From Lachnospiraceae bacterium (GTDB lineage: Bacteria; Bacillota; Clostridia; Lachnospirales; Lachnospiraceae), in contig CABJAW010000001.1 of NCBI GenBank assembly GCA_902363665.1, positions 186,001 to 250,000 of the forward strand: a stretch of DNA of 64,000 bases. Reading direction: 5' to 3'. Shown here piece after piece: positions 18,418 to 27,000 of the stretch (position 1 is the first letter of the stretch; each line of letters begins with the position of its first letter). The notes under the pieces were generated by a model. The model saw nothing but the letters and a program-made list of their open reading frames with translations. It was not told the origin of the DNA and searched no databases. The translations under genes were made by a program, and so were the position numbers.

Positions 18418-19817
18418 CTCTTTTTTTCCTTTCTTCCCAGACAATGCTTTCTTTCCCGCTTTGCCGGAAAACAGAGCTTAAATTCGCTTCCATCGCCCTC
18501 ACGGCTCTTTACTTCAATTCTGCCGCCATGCGCATTCATCACATTCCAGCAATAGTAAAGGCCAAGCCCCATATTTCGTTCTGTCTGCTTTGTTGTATAA
18601 TAAGGTTCAAAAATCTGGCGAATATCCGCTTCCGAAATTCCTCTTCCGTTGTCCTTCACAGAAATTACTGCATTCCCTGCCCTGGAAACCGTGTAAGAAA
18701 GTTCAATCGTTTCTCTGCTTTCCCCTGCATCCGCCGCATTGATCAGAAGATTTTTCAGCACTTCAAGTGTATGGATACGATCACAGTAAAGCGGCCTGGT
18801 ATCGCACGCTGTGACCGTCACTTCCGCAGTCCTTTTATTCCTGCGCTTCAGATCCTCCTGCGCCTCCTCAAGGAGAGTGCTTACGTCACACCACGCAGGA
18901 TTTAACGTAATACTGTCTGAATAAATCTGTGTCTCATAGACAAAGCGCTTCAGGTATTCCGTCGAATGACGGATAATTCCCAGTTCTTCCGCAGAAATTC
19001 CTTTTTTCTCGAGCAGCTGCAGACTCCATTCAATCTTGGAAAGTTCATTTTTCAGTGCATGGCTGACATATCTCGCATTCTGGCAGATCGCCCTTGCACT
19101 GTCTGTCCAGTTGTAATGCTCCAGACGAAGCCGCATTCCCCAGATGCCGCCATGAAACAGCCGAAAAATCACAAAAGCAAGCACCGCTGCAACCATCACC
19201 ACATTGAACTGCCACAGATCCTGAAGGTTGTCAATTCCAAGTGCCTGATACGGAAATGACGTCAGTATCCAGAACACCAGCATTGCAATGATGCACATCG
19301 CCGCCCAGACCCTCTGATAAAATTCCCCCTTCTGGCGGTTCTTCCACAGATACGCCACAAGAAGTCCGATTGCCAGAGCTGCATACCCCACATTGTAAAA
19401 TCCAACGTTGAGGCAGAACACCCTGTCTTTTTGATAGATTATGATGTTCTGCCACGGATAAATGATACACATAATGACCGCCGGAAGATACGACAGCAGA
19501 CAGACAGATCGAAAAAAACGGGACATCTTCTGATCCAGGCCGCAGAAATAGTAGCAGAAAACCATCACCGTAGGAAGCGCAAAATAATACAGCAGTGTGC
19601 TTAGCGCACCATACAGTAATTCCGAAAAGTGAGCCGTCCAGATCCCCTTTTCTATCAGTTTCGGCCCCATATGATAATAAAGATACTCCTTTAATACGCC
19701 GCCTGCAAAAATACAGCCGCCCACAAAGCAGCACTGATTTGTCCGGATCTTTGGATTTGATTGAAGAATCAGACCAAATACGAGCAAAATCAGCGCTGTA
19801 AAAATCAGAAGATTCAT
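18408..19817 (-). CDS. Membrane-bound sensor histidine kinase
   Basis: A 469-residue sensor kinase. The N-terminal half has about seven hydrophobic segments (such as NLLIFTALILLVFGLIL, ALAIGLLVAYLW and FNVVMVAAVLAFVIFRLF), a 7TM-type sensor. The likely phospho-His region is ARYVSHALKNELSKIEWSLQLL. The ATPase domain shows LLINAADAG (N box), VKDNGRGISEAD (G1) and MGLGLYYCWNVMNAHGG (G2). I start it at 19817, where AGGG lies upstream and the first membrane segment begins at once. It overlaps the response-regulator gene, so the two form one operon. The signal is unknown. Confidence 0.9.
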   Translation of the reverse strand: MNLLIFTALILLVFGLILQSNPKIRTNQCCFVGGCIFAGGVLKEYLYYHMGPKLIEKGIWTAHFSELLYGALSTLLYYFALPTVMVFCYYFCGLDQKMSRFFRSVCLLSYLPAVIMCIIYPWQNIIIYQKDRVFCLNVGFYNVGYAALAIGLLVAYLWKNRQKGEFYQRVWAAMCIIAMLVFWILTSFPYQALGIDNLQDLWQFNVVMVAAVLAFVIFRLFHGGIWGMRLRLEHYNWTDSARAICQNARYVSHALKNELSKIEWSLQLLEKKGISAEELGIIRHSTEYLKRFVYETQIYSDSITLNPAWCDVSTLLEEAQEDLKRRNKRTAEVTVTACDTRPLYCDRIHTLEVLKNLLINAADAGESRETIELSYTVSRAGNAVISVKDNGRGISEADIRQIFEPYYTTKQTERNMGLGLYYCWNVMNAHGGRIEVKSREGDGSEFKLCFPAKRERKHCLGRKEKKRCR

Positions 19818-19886
19818 TTTCCCTGCCCTCACCAAAATTTTGCCACGCACAGTATAGCATATACTTCTAAATTTATCCATAGATAA

Positions 19887-20117
19887 AAAGTTTCCTCGAT
19901 CTCCATCACTTCATCCAGTGCACTTGAGGGCATCGGAAAAGGCGTACAGTCTCTGATGATCTCTCTGTGCCGTTACCTTCCCATCATCGTGCCGGCTGCA
20001 TTTCTGCTCTCACGCCTGATCGGTCCGACCGGTGTCTGGCATGCATTCTGGATAGCAGAAGCCGCAGCTGCGGTGCTCTCGCTAATCATATGCCGGAGAA
20101 CGGCGGGTACAAACTGA
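19887..20117 (+). pseudogene. C-terminal fragment of a MATE exporter gene
   Basis: A 76-codon frame on the plus strand with no start codon of its own. It reads ALEGIGKGVQSLMISLCRYL, then PIIVPAAFLLSRLIGPTGVW, then HAFWIAEAAAAVLSLIICRR and a stop. This is the typical last membrane helices of the MATE family (compare GVWLAFPIAE-type endings). A stop codon lies just upstream in frame and no matching N-terminal part is nearby, so it is a remnant of a deleted gene. It differs from both complete MATE genes in the window. Confidence 0.75.
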
Positions 20118-20126
20118 TTTTATCGA

Positions 20127-21326
20127 TTACTCCGTCACGTTCCGGTATACATCTTCCCGTGTATGGAAATCACTCCCGATGATCACCTCATCGATGTTTT
20201 CCGCGGTCACTGCCACCGGATCAATTGTATAATAAGGCACTTCGTGCGCATCATCCCCCACGGACTGCTCCACCGCACCTGCTTCATGAATCGTCGGCTC
20301 GTCGCTGTACGTCATCGCATCATTGATCGTGCGAAGGCTTTCCATCTCCTTTGCGCGTACTTTCGCCTGCTGCGGAATTTCCGCCTCACTGATCCGCCCC
20401 TCTTCCTCCATTTTCGTATAACCAAGCGCGGCCGCAAATTCTGCTGCTGTCTGTGCCAGCTGCTCTACAGACTTGTATACGGTCATCGTCTGCGTTCCCT
20501 CAACGATCCGCTGGCAGCCGGACAGATCTGCATCCTGCCCAACAAGAACCACCTTGCCTGCCAGCCGATTCTCCGCCAGCGCACGGAACGCCTGGCTTGC
20601 CAGATCGTCATTTCCGCACATCACACCGACAAGGTTGCGCGGCGTAGTCGCCAGCCCCTCCTCCACGGCATCAAAGGCAAGCTCCGCCAGCCAGTTTTCG
20701 CAGTAATTGGAATAGACAATATTCAGATTGCTTCCACTTAGCGCTTCCAGAAATCCTTTTTTCACCATCGTAGTATTATAGTCCGTCGGCGAACCATAAA
20801 TCGCAAAGATATTTCCGCCGTCCGGCAGGGCTTTCTTCAGTGCCTCAGCCATCAGTGTCCCAACCATTTCATTGTCAAATGAAATATAAAGATCCGTCTT
20901 CGCATTCATCAAAAGACGGTCATAGGAAATCACGCGGATTCCCTCCCTTTGCGCTTCCTCCACTACATTCTCCAGCGCATTTCCGTCAACTGCGATCACC
21001 ACGATCACATCCATCTTTTTCTTGATAAAATAGCGGATCTGCGAAATCTGCTGCTGCACATCACCGTTTGCGACCTGCACGTTCACCTCTGCGCCAAGCT
21101 CCTTCGCAGTCAGTTCAAACTGATCCCGGTCCCGCAGCCACCGCTCGATCACAAACGAATCGAAACTCATCCCGATCTGCAGGCGGTCCTTCTGATCTGC
21201 CTCAGAGCTGCGTTCCTCGGATTTTTCAGTGCCGCAGCCGGTCAGTAAAAACAGAAAAAGGAAAATCAGAAGTATTCCTGTACAGCCCGTTTTAAATTTT
21301 GCTGCCTTTTTTCTTTTTTTCATCAC
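20127..21326 (-). CDS. XylF-like sugar-binding lipoprotein
   Basis: A 399-residue periplasmic-binding-protein-type lipoprotein. The signal ends in LFLLTGCGTEK, giving a lipobox Cys at about 31. The type I binding fold follows: IGMSFDSFVIERWLRDRDQF, then DVIVVIAVDGNALENVVEEA, then ISYDRLLMNAKTDLYISFDN and LVGQDADLSGCQRIVEGTQTMTVYKSV, close to D-xylose-binding XylF. In the genome it follows the YesN-type regulator gene. No XylG ATPase or XylH permease follows; a convergent MATE remnant lies there instead. It may feed a transporter encoded elsewhere or act only in sensing. Confidence 0.88.
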   Translation of the reverse strand: MMKKRKKAAKFKTGCTGILLIFLFLFLLTGCGTEKSEERSSEADQKDRLQIGMSFDSFVIERWLRDRDQFELTAKELGAEVNVQVANGDVQQQISQIRYFIKKKMDVIVVIAVDGNALENVVEEAQREGIRVISYDRLLMNAKTDLYISFDNEMVGTLMAEALKKALPDGGNIFAIYGSPTDYNTTMVKKGFLEALSGSNLNIVYSNYCENWLAELAFDAVEEGLATTPRNLVGVMCGNDDLASQAFRALAENRLAGKVVLVGQDADLSGCQRIVEGTQTMTVYKSVEQLAQTAAEFAAALGYTKMEEEGRISEAEIPQQAKVRAKEMESLRTINDAMTYSDEPTIHEAGAVEQSVGDDAHEVPYYTIDPVAVTAENIDEVIIGSDFHTREDVYRNVTE

Positions 21327-21398
21327 TTTTCTCCCTTACTTTTTCTCTGCTTGCCTGATCTGCCTTTTCTCACTGGAAAGCGGAGATTCGCAATCCGC

Positions 21399-23000
21399 TC
21401 ACAGCTGTTCCCGGTACTCGCTTGGCGTGACATCCTCCTGTTTTTTGAAAAGACGGCTGAAGTAATTCGGGTCGCTGTATCCGGACATCAAACAGATTTC
21501 CTTAATGCTCAGCTCCGGGTTTTTCAGAAGCTCCTTCGCATGTGCGATCCGTATCCTCGTCAGATACTCAATAAAATTTTCTCCGGCTTCTTCTTTGAAC
21601 AGCTTGCTGAAATAGTAGGGGCTGATGTTTACATAGCGTGACACCTCATCGAGGGAAAGTTCATTTGCAAAATTTTCGCGGATGTACGTCTTTGCTTTGG
21701 AAATGACGCTCTCGGACTGCTCTTCCCGCCGCGTCGCCACTTTCCGGCATGCCGCCTCCAGCTTTCCGAGAAACCACTCGCGAAGCGCTGTGTAATCCGG
21801 GCAGGCCAGCACGTCAGCCATGTAATCTTTGCGCGAATGAAAACCATACGTTCCGATTCCGCCATTCATAAATGCTTCCCGCTCCGCCCAGATCACAAAT
21901 TCCAGGACTTTAAGCTGAATGTCTGATTTATCTTCATAATAATTGCGCACCATCCAGTCAAAAAACTCATTTGCCTTCTGTCTTGCACCCGGCCAGTCGC
22001 CTTTCGCGATCAATGCAAACAGCCTGCGTTCCGTCTCGTCTGGGTAATTGCCCTCATACTGGCCGCGCACCGGCAGATCATCCACATGCGCCACACTGCT
22101 TGTACTCTGGCTGAGCGCACGGTAAGCTTCCCCATAGGACAGCTTCAGTTCTTCAAGCGGATAGCTTTTGCCGATCCCGGCGCGAAATTTTGCTTCAAAT
22201 CCCTTTCCAAGCTTTCTCGTCAGATTTCTGGCCTGCTCGATGATCTGGATCCGCTCTCCATATTCCTGCGTGTCCTCATCTGCCCCGCACGGCACCACCA
22301 GCACTATACGGTTCGTCATGATCGGACCGACGATACAGTGGAAAAATTCTTTGCAGATATTCCGGCATTCCGGGTAAAATGCCTGCGCCTTCACACTCAT
22401 ACCAACCGGTGTTGTCAGAATTCCCTCATCGCCCGGCATACCGAACTGGATCAGCACCACAAACGCCCGTTCACTTTTCATATCGAGCAGTGTCTTATAA
22501 TAGCCAAGGTCGTTCGCTCCGTCCTCCTGCAGGATCATACTGTTTACGAAACCATTTTCGACGATCGGGATCACCGTCTCCAGTTTTTCCTGGATTCGCA
22601 GATTATCGCTGCGTTTTTTTCGCTCACTGTCGATCTCTCTAATCGCACGCTCCAGCACATCCACAACAGTCTGCTGACGGACCGGTTTTGTGAGATAATC
22701 CACAACACCGAGATTGATCGCTTCCTTTGCATAGTCAAATTTGTCATACGCTGTAATAATCACAAATTTGATCGTGCTGTTAAACTTTCGGATTTCCCGG
22801 ATTGCCTGAATGCCATTAATGCCAGGCATCTGAATATCCATAAATGCAATGTCCGGCCGAAATGTCTCCGCCAGCTCCACAACTGCCCGCCCGGTCTTCG
22901 CACAGGCCAGTTCGCACTCTGTTCCGAAATTTTTCGTAATAATCTTTTTGAGCGATTCCAGCATAATGCCTTCATCGTCTGCCAGCAGTACTCTGTACAT
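21399..23000 (-). CDS. YesN-type response regulator with AraC DNA-binding domain
   Basis: A 533-residue regulator. The receiver domain begins MYRVLLADDEGIMLESLKKI and has the acceptor Asp in IAFMDIQMPGINGI. A long middle section follows. The C-terminal AraC/XylS double helix-turn-helix reads AKTYIRENFANELSLDEVSRYVNISPYYFSKLFKEEAGENFIEYLTRIRI and ends CLMSGYSDPNYFSRLFKKQEDVTPSEYREQL. I start it at 23000 with GGTGGAAAGAGAAG upstream. It pairs with the LytS-like kinase upstream and probably activates sugar-use genes nearby. A family B head fragment abuts its stop codon. Confidence 0.93.
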   Translation of the reverse strand: MYRVLLADDEGIMLESLKKIITKNFGTECELACAKTGRAVVELAETFRPDIAFMDIQMPGINGIQAIREIRKFNSTIKFVIITAYDKFDYAKEAINLGVVDYLTKPVRQQTVVDVLERAIREIDSERKKRSDNLRIQEKLETVIPIVENGFVNSMILQEDGANDLGYYKTLLDMKSERAFVVLIQFGMPGDEGILTTPVGMSVKAQAFYPECRNICKEFFHCIVGPIMTNRIVLVVPCGADEDTQEYGERIQIIEQARNLTRKLGKGFEAKFRAGIGKSYPLEELKLSYGEAYRALSQSTSSVAHVDDLPVRGQYEGNYPDETERRLFALIAKGDWPGARQKANEFFDWMVRNYYEDKSDIQLKVLEFVIWAEREAFMNGGIGTYGFHSRKDYMADVLACPDYTALREWFLGKLEAACRKVATRREEQSESVISKAKTYIRENFANELSLDEVSRYVNISPYYFSKLFKEEAGENFIEYLTRIRIAHAKELLKNPELSIKEICLMSGYSDPNYFSRLFKKQEDVTPSEYREQL

Positions 23001-23089
23001 TCTTCTCTTTCCACCCTTTTTACACCATTTCGTACCTGCTTTTTTCTGCTTCACACTCTGAATACTTTCCGTTCTAATCGCTTCGTTCT

Positions 23090-23135
23090 AATTTCCGCGC
23101 AACCACGCAGGGGGCTTACCTGACTCGGTTGAAGG
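23090..23135 (-). repeat. Partial family A repeat
   Basis: Read on the plus strand it gives CGCGCAACCACGCAGGGGGC, then TTACCTGACTCGGTTGAAGG, matching one end of the family A element. It sits directly after the stop codon of the LytS-like kinase gene. Confidence 0.6.
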
Positions 23136-23140
23136 ATTTA

Positions 23141-24640
23141 TCAGATATGCTCCGGCAGCGGGATCCGGATCCGTACCTCCGTCCCCTGTCCCGGGCCCTC
23201 ACTTGCGATAGTCAGCAGATCTTTCTCCCTGAAAAACAGTTCCAGCCGGTTGATGACATTATCCACACCGATTCCCGTCGAATCTTTTTTCTCTTCTCCT
23301 GTACCTGCTTTTCCGGAAAGTACTGCCGCGATGCGCTCCTGCGTCATTCCCTCTCCGTTGTCCCGTACAGAGATCATCACGCAGTCTGCCATCCGCTCTA
23401 CACGCAGGAAGATCCAGCCCTCCCACGACACATTTCGAATTCCGTGGTTGACTGCATTTTCCACAATCGGCTGCAGGATCATACTCGGCAGTTCTGTAGT
23501 TTCGATGCATGGATCGATCATCTTTTCAAAATGAATATCCCCTGCAAACCGGACATTCAGGATGTAGACGTAATTATCCACCGCCTCCAGCTCCTCCTCA
23601 AGGAGCGCCCTTCCACCGTTTTTGCGCACGTTGTACCGGAAAAAATCCGCCATTTTCTCGATAAAAATGCTGGTTTGCTCTGCATCTTCCATCATCGCAA
23701 GCTGTGCGCCCGCATTTAAGGAATTAAACAGAAAATGCGGGTTGATCTGCGCCTGAAGATATCTCAGCTGCGCATCCTTCAGGTGCGTTTCCATCAGAAG
23801 CTCCCGCTCCATCATTTTTTGCTCTTTTTCCATGCTCTCTTTTGTCTGGCGGATGTAAGTGCGGATGCTTGCAATCATTTTCACAAATGCGTGCTGCACA
23901 ACACCGACTTCATCACGGCTGTCCGTATCCGGCAGCTCAATCTCAAAATTTCCGGCCGCCACTTCATTCGCAGAACCTGCCAGTGCCCGCAGCGGCTCTG
24001 TGATCGTCCGGGTCATCAGCAGCAGAACCATCAGACTGCATACAGCAGCCGCGATCACAATGACAGAACACACGATTTCCATGTATTTCAGAGAATCCAT
24101 CATCATACGATACTTGTCTGTATTGCTTCGAAAACGAATATCATTGAGCCGGTAGATCGCCGCCTGTACATACTTGTAATTCTGCAGTGCTGTACTGTAG
24201 ACCGTATTGTATTTTTCCACATTCCGTCCGCGCTTGGCCTGCACAGTCTCCTCCGCATAACGCAGGTATGTATCCGCCATATTTCGGATATTAACCTCGA
24301 GAATTTTTCCGTCATTGTCGACGATATCACTGTCAAGCTGCTCCAGCATATCCCGCAGCGTCTGTGTATTCCGGTAATAATTTTTCAGCGAATCAGAGCT
24401 TTTTGTATTCAGATATTCATAAACATCATCCTGCGTCTGCTCCAGACACTCGGAAAGCTCATTCAGGCTCGCATTCGTCGCATACACTTCATCCAGCCTG
24501 CACATTGAATGATTGATCTGGCTGTACAGCATCAGATTGATCACAAATATCAAAACGGCGATCAGCGCAAACGTCATCAGAAGCTTCGTCTGGATCGACA
24601 TTTGCTGCAGCGGATTTTTTTTCCTTCCTCTCATGCTCAT
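23141..24640 (-). CDS. LytS/YesM-type sensor histidine kinase
   Basis: A 499-residue kinase. It has two membrane segments (about 20-40, LLMTFALIAVLIFVINLML; about 185-207, VCSVIVIAAAVCSLMVLLLM) flanking an extracytoplasmic helical domain, then a HAMP domain. The His_kinase motif is LQAQINPHFLFNSLNAGAQLA, with phospho-His in NPHFLFN. The ATPase domain has LQPIVENAVNHGI and VRDNGEGM. The ATG at 24640 overlaps the stop of the upstream sugar-sensor gene as ATGA, which fixes the start and shows translational coupling. With its neighbours it resembles the XylFII-LytS-YesN sugar-sensing system known in clostridia. Confidence 0.93.
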   Translation of the reverse strand: MSMRGRKKNPLQQMSIQTKLLMTFALIAVLIFVINLMLYSQINHSMCRLDEVYATNASLNELSECLEQTQDDVYEYLNTKSSDSLKNYYRNTQTLRDMLEQLDSDIVDNDGKILEVNIRNMADTYLRYAEETVQAKRGRNVEKYNTVYSTALQNYKYVQAAIYRLNDIRFRSNTDKYRMMMDSLKYMEIVCSVIVIAAAVCSLMVLLLMTRTITEPLRALAGSANEVAAGNFEIELPDTDSRDEVGVVQHAFVKMIASIRTYIRQTKESMEKEQKMMERELLMETHLKDAQLRYLQAQINPHFLFNSLNAGAQLAMMEDAEQTSIFIEKMADFFRYNVRKNGGRALLEEELEAVDNYVYILNVRFAGDIHFEKMIDPCIETTELPSMILQPIVENAVNHGIRNVSWEGWIFLRVERMADCVMISVRDNGEGMTQERIAAVLSGKAGTGEEKKDSTGIGVDNVINRLELFFREKDLLTIASEGPGQGTEVRIRIPLPEHI

Positions 24641-25671
24641 GTCTCCTCCGCCTCCTGATACGTTCCGACGTTTTCTTTTGTGATGATATCGAGATCCACA
24701 CTGAAATAGCTGGAGACGTATCCCATGCTGTAGTATTCCTCCAGTGCCTCGATACTGTACGCTCCGACCTGCTGTGTATCGATCGTGACGACCATCGGAA
24801 TGACGCCTTTTTGTACAGCGCTGAGCATGCTCGCGGACTGATAATAACCGATCAGCTTCACACTGCCAACCTGGTTGTAATCGACCATCGCGTAATAAGC
24901 GCACTCGCTCTCCGTCTCACTCATACACACAAGGATATCAGGACGGCCATTCTCATTTTGCAGCAGATCACGGATCAGCTCCTCCGAGCCAAACGGAGTA
25001 CCTGGCGTAAAGGTCAGCGAGCCGATCTCCACTTTCTGTCCCTCTTTCAGACCTTCCTGCACCGTCGCGCGCAGCTGCTTGTAAACAAGATCCTTTCCAG
25101 CATCTGCCCGGTTTAAAAGCACCGTAATATTCTCCGTATCCTTGTCAATGCACTCCAGCACCTGCCTTCCATAGATCGTGCCGAGCTGGTAGCTGTTGAC
25201 ACCGACAAAGCTTTTCCGGCTGCTCGCACTGTCATCCTCGAGCACTGTAATTACCGGAATCCCAGCTTCCTCTGCCCGGTCAATCGCCTGCCGCAGCTTC
25301 ACTGTGTCGTCCGGCTTCAAAATGATTCCGTCCACCTTCGCTGCGATCGCAATGTTCATATAATCGCTTAAAGAGTAGTCTTCCTCATTCCAGTTTCCGG
25401 AAAGCTCCAGAAAAGCGCCGCTTTTTGCGGCGGCTTCCTTCGCATTTTGATAAATGTCCTGCCAGAGCAGAGAAGAGGTGTCGTCCGCGATCATCACGTA
25501 ATGCCGGTCGTATTTTTGATCCGACTGAAGCTCTTTCCACGCTTCATCTCCGAACGTCCGGCTGACATACTGCCAGAACACGAATGTAAGCACCGCCGTC
25601 AAACCGGACATTGCCAGCAGCACACGGTATCTTCTGCGTTTCTTTCTTTCGCGGTCCTGCACCCTTCTCAC
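24637..25671 (-). CDS. Membrane-anchored sugar-binding sensor (XylFII-like)
   Basis: A 344-residue protein. A basic N-terminus and one uncleaved membrane helix (about 18-36, VLLAMSGLTAVLTFVFWQYV) are followed by a type I periplasmic-binding fold: IAAKVDGIILKPDDTVKLRQ, then GIPVITVLEDDSASSRKSFV and GVNSYQLGTIYGRQ. There is no lipobox. It is translationally coupled to the LytS-like kinase. By analogy with XylFII it probably binds an extracellular pentose and passes the signal to the kinase rather than to an ABC transporter. Confidence 0.85.
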   Translation of the reverse strand: MRRVQDRERKKRRRYRVLLAMSGLTAVLTFVFWQYVSRTFGDEAWKELQSDQKYDRHYVMIADDTSSLLWQDIYQNAKEAAAKSGAFLELSGNWNEEDYSLSDYMNIAIAAKVDGIILKPDDTVKLRQAIDRAEEAGIPVITVLEDDSASSRKSFVGVNSYQLGTIYGRQVLECIDKDTENITVLLNRADAGKDLVYKQLRATVQEGLKEGQKVEIGSLTFTPGTPFGSEELIRDLLQNENGRPDILVCMSETESECAYYAMVDYNQVGSVKLIGYYQSASMLSAVQKGVIPMVVTIDTQQVGAYSIEALEEYYSMGYVSSYFSVDLDIITKENVGTYQEAEET

Positions 25672-25706
25672 CTCCGACTTTTCATATCATCGTATCCTGA
25701 TCATGC

Positions 25707-26753
25707 TCAGCGTACCGAGAAGCGATATCTCGTCACAGAATCATAATGCTCACCCTTTTTCAGCAGCGGTCTTGCAAAGTTTTCCTGATTGATCGCATTC
25801 GGATAATACTGGGACTCCAGGCAGAAGCCGTGGCGCCTGCCGTAGATCACGCCGCCTTTTCCGGTCTGCGGATCGGTGATGAAGTTGCCTGCATAAAACT
25901 GCATGCCGCAGCACGTGGTCTCTGCCTCCATCGCAATGCCCGTCTTGTCGCAGTATGCTTCCGCCATCTTCTTCATCTCGCCAGGCTTCTCGCAGATCGC
26001 ATAGTTGTGATCGTATCCGCCGACAAATTTCAGCTGTTCAAAGTCTGCCTCAATATCCTGGCCGATTGGCTTCATCGTTGTGAAATCCATCGGAGTTCCG
26101 GCTACCGGTGCGATCTCGCCCGTTGGGATTGCCTGGTGATCTCTTACCGGTGTATAATTCTTCGCTGTGAGCATCAGCTTCTGGTCAAGGATCGATCCGC
26201 TGTCATGGCCACCAAGGTTAAAATATGTATGGTTGGTCAGATTTACAGTCGTATCTGCATCACAGTCTGCCTCATAATGCAGCTCGACCGTATTTTCATC
26301 CTTCAATGTGTAAGTCACTTTCACCTTGCAGTTTCCCGGGTATCCCTGATCGCCGTCCGGGCTTTCCAGTGCAAACGAAATGGTATTTTCTCCCTGTGAT
26401 ACTACCTCCCATTTCCGCTTGTCATAACCATCCGGGCCGCTGTGCAGATTGTTCTCGTTATCATTGATCGCCAGCTGATACTCTTTTCCGTCAATCACAA
26501 AATGACCCTTATCGATGCGATTACCGCTTCGTCCGATCACCGTGCCGAAAAAGCAGGTGTGATCCAGATAACCTTGCGGTGTGTCATAGCCAAGCACTAC
26601 ATCGCGCAGCACGCCGTCCTTATCCGGCACAAGAACGCTCACAAGTGTTGCACCAAGGTCAGTCAGCACCATCGTCACATTATTTTTATTAGTAAAAGAA
26701 TAAAGAGAATACTCTGCTCCATTTGCTGCCGTTCCAAAACTTTTCTTTTCCAT
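25707..26753 (-). CDS. galM: Aldose 1-epimerase (mutarotase)
   Basis: A 348-residue enzyme that interconverts alpha and beta anomers of aldoses. Family marks are FGTVIGRSGNRIDKG, LHSGPDGYDKRKWEV (substrate-binding His), NLTNHTYFNLGGHDSGSIL (catalytic His) and a C-terminal CLESQYYPNAINQ with the catalytic Glu. I start it at MEKKSFG (26753) because GGAGGA lies about 7 nt upstream. It sits between the sugar sensor and the isomerase, consistent with supply of the right anomer to the isomerase. Confidence 0.95.
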   Translation of the reverse strand: MEKKSFGTAANGAEYSLYSFTNKNNVTMVLTDLGATLVSVLVPDKDGVLRDVVLGYDTPQGYLDHTCFFGTVIGRSGNRIDKGHFVIDGKEYQLAINDNENNLHSGPDGYDKRKWEVVSQGENTISFALESPDGDQGYPGNCKVKVTYTLKDENTVELHYEADCDADTTVNLTNHTYFNLGGHDSGSILDQKLMLTAKNYTPVRDHQAIPTGEIAPVAGTPMDFTTMKPIGQDIEADFEQLKFVGGYDHNYAICEKPGEMKKMAEAYCDKTGIAMEAETTCCGMQFYAGNFITDPQTGKGGVIYGRRHGFCLESQYYPNAINQENFARPLLKKGEHYDSVTRYRFSVR

Positions 26754-26945
26754 CTTTCTTTCCTCCATTCTGATTTTATGTACTCTCGGAATCTTTTTGT
26801 GCTTGATTTTGTGAGAAGATTTTTTTTGTCAGGTGTGCACAAATTTCTGAGAGAATCTGATTTTTTCAGCCAGACTGAACATCTGCAGGCTGCTTTTCGA
26901 AGCATATTCTCCGGTAGAGCGGATCTTTGCAGTCAACCTTACAGC

Positions 26946-26985
26946 TGAAAAGAGGCTGCCGCCTGTAAAAGCGACAGCCCCCTGT
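26946..26985 (-). terminator. Probable terminator after the isomerase gene
   Basis: On the minus strand GGCTGTCGC pairs with GCGGCAGCC, followed by TCTTTTC. The T-run is short, so read-through into galM is possible. Confidence 0.55.
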
Positions 26986-27000
26986 TCGTTTTCTATATCT

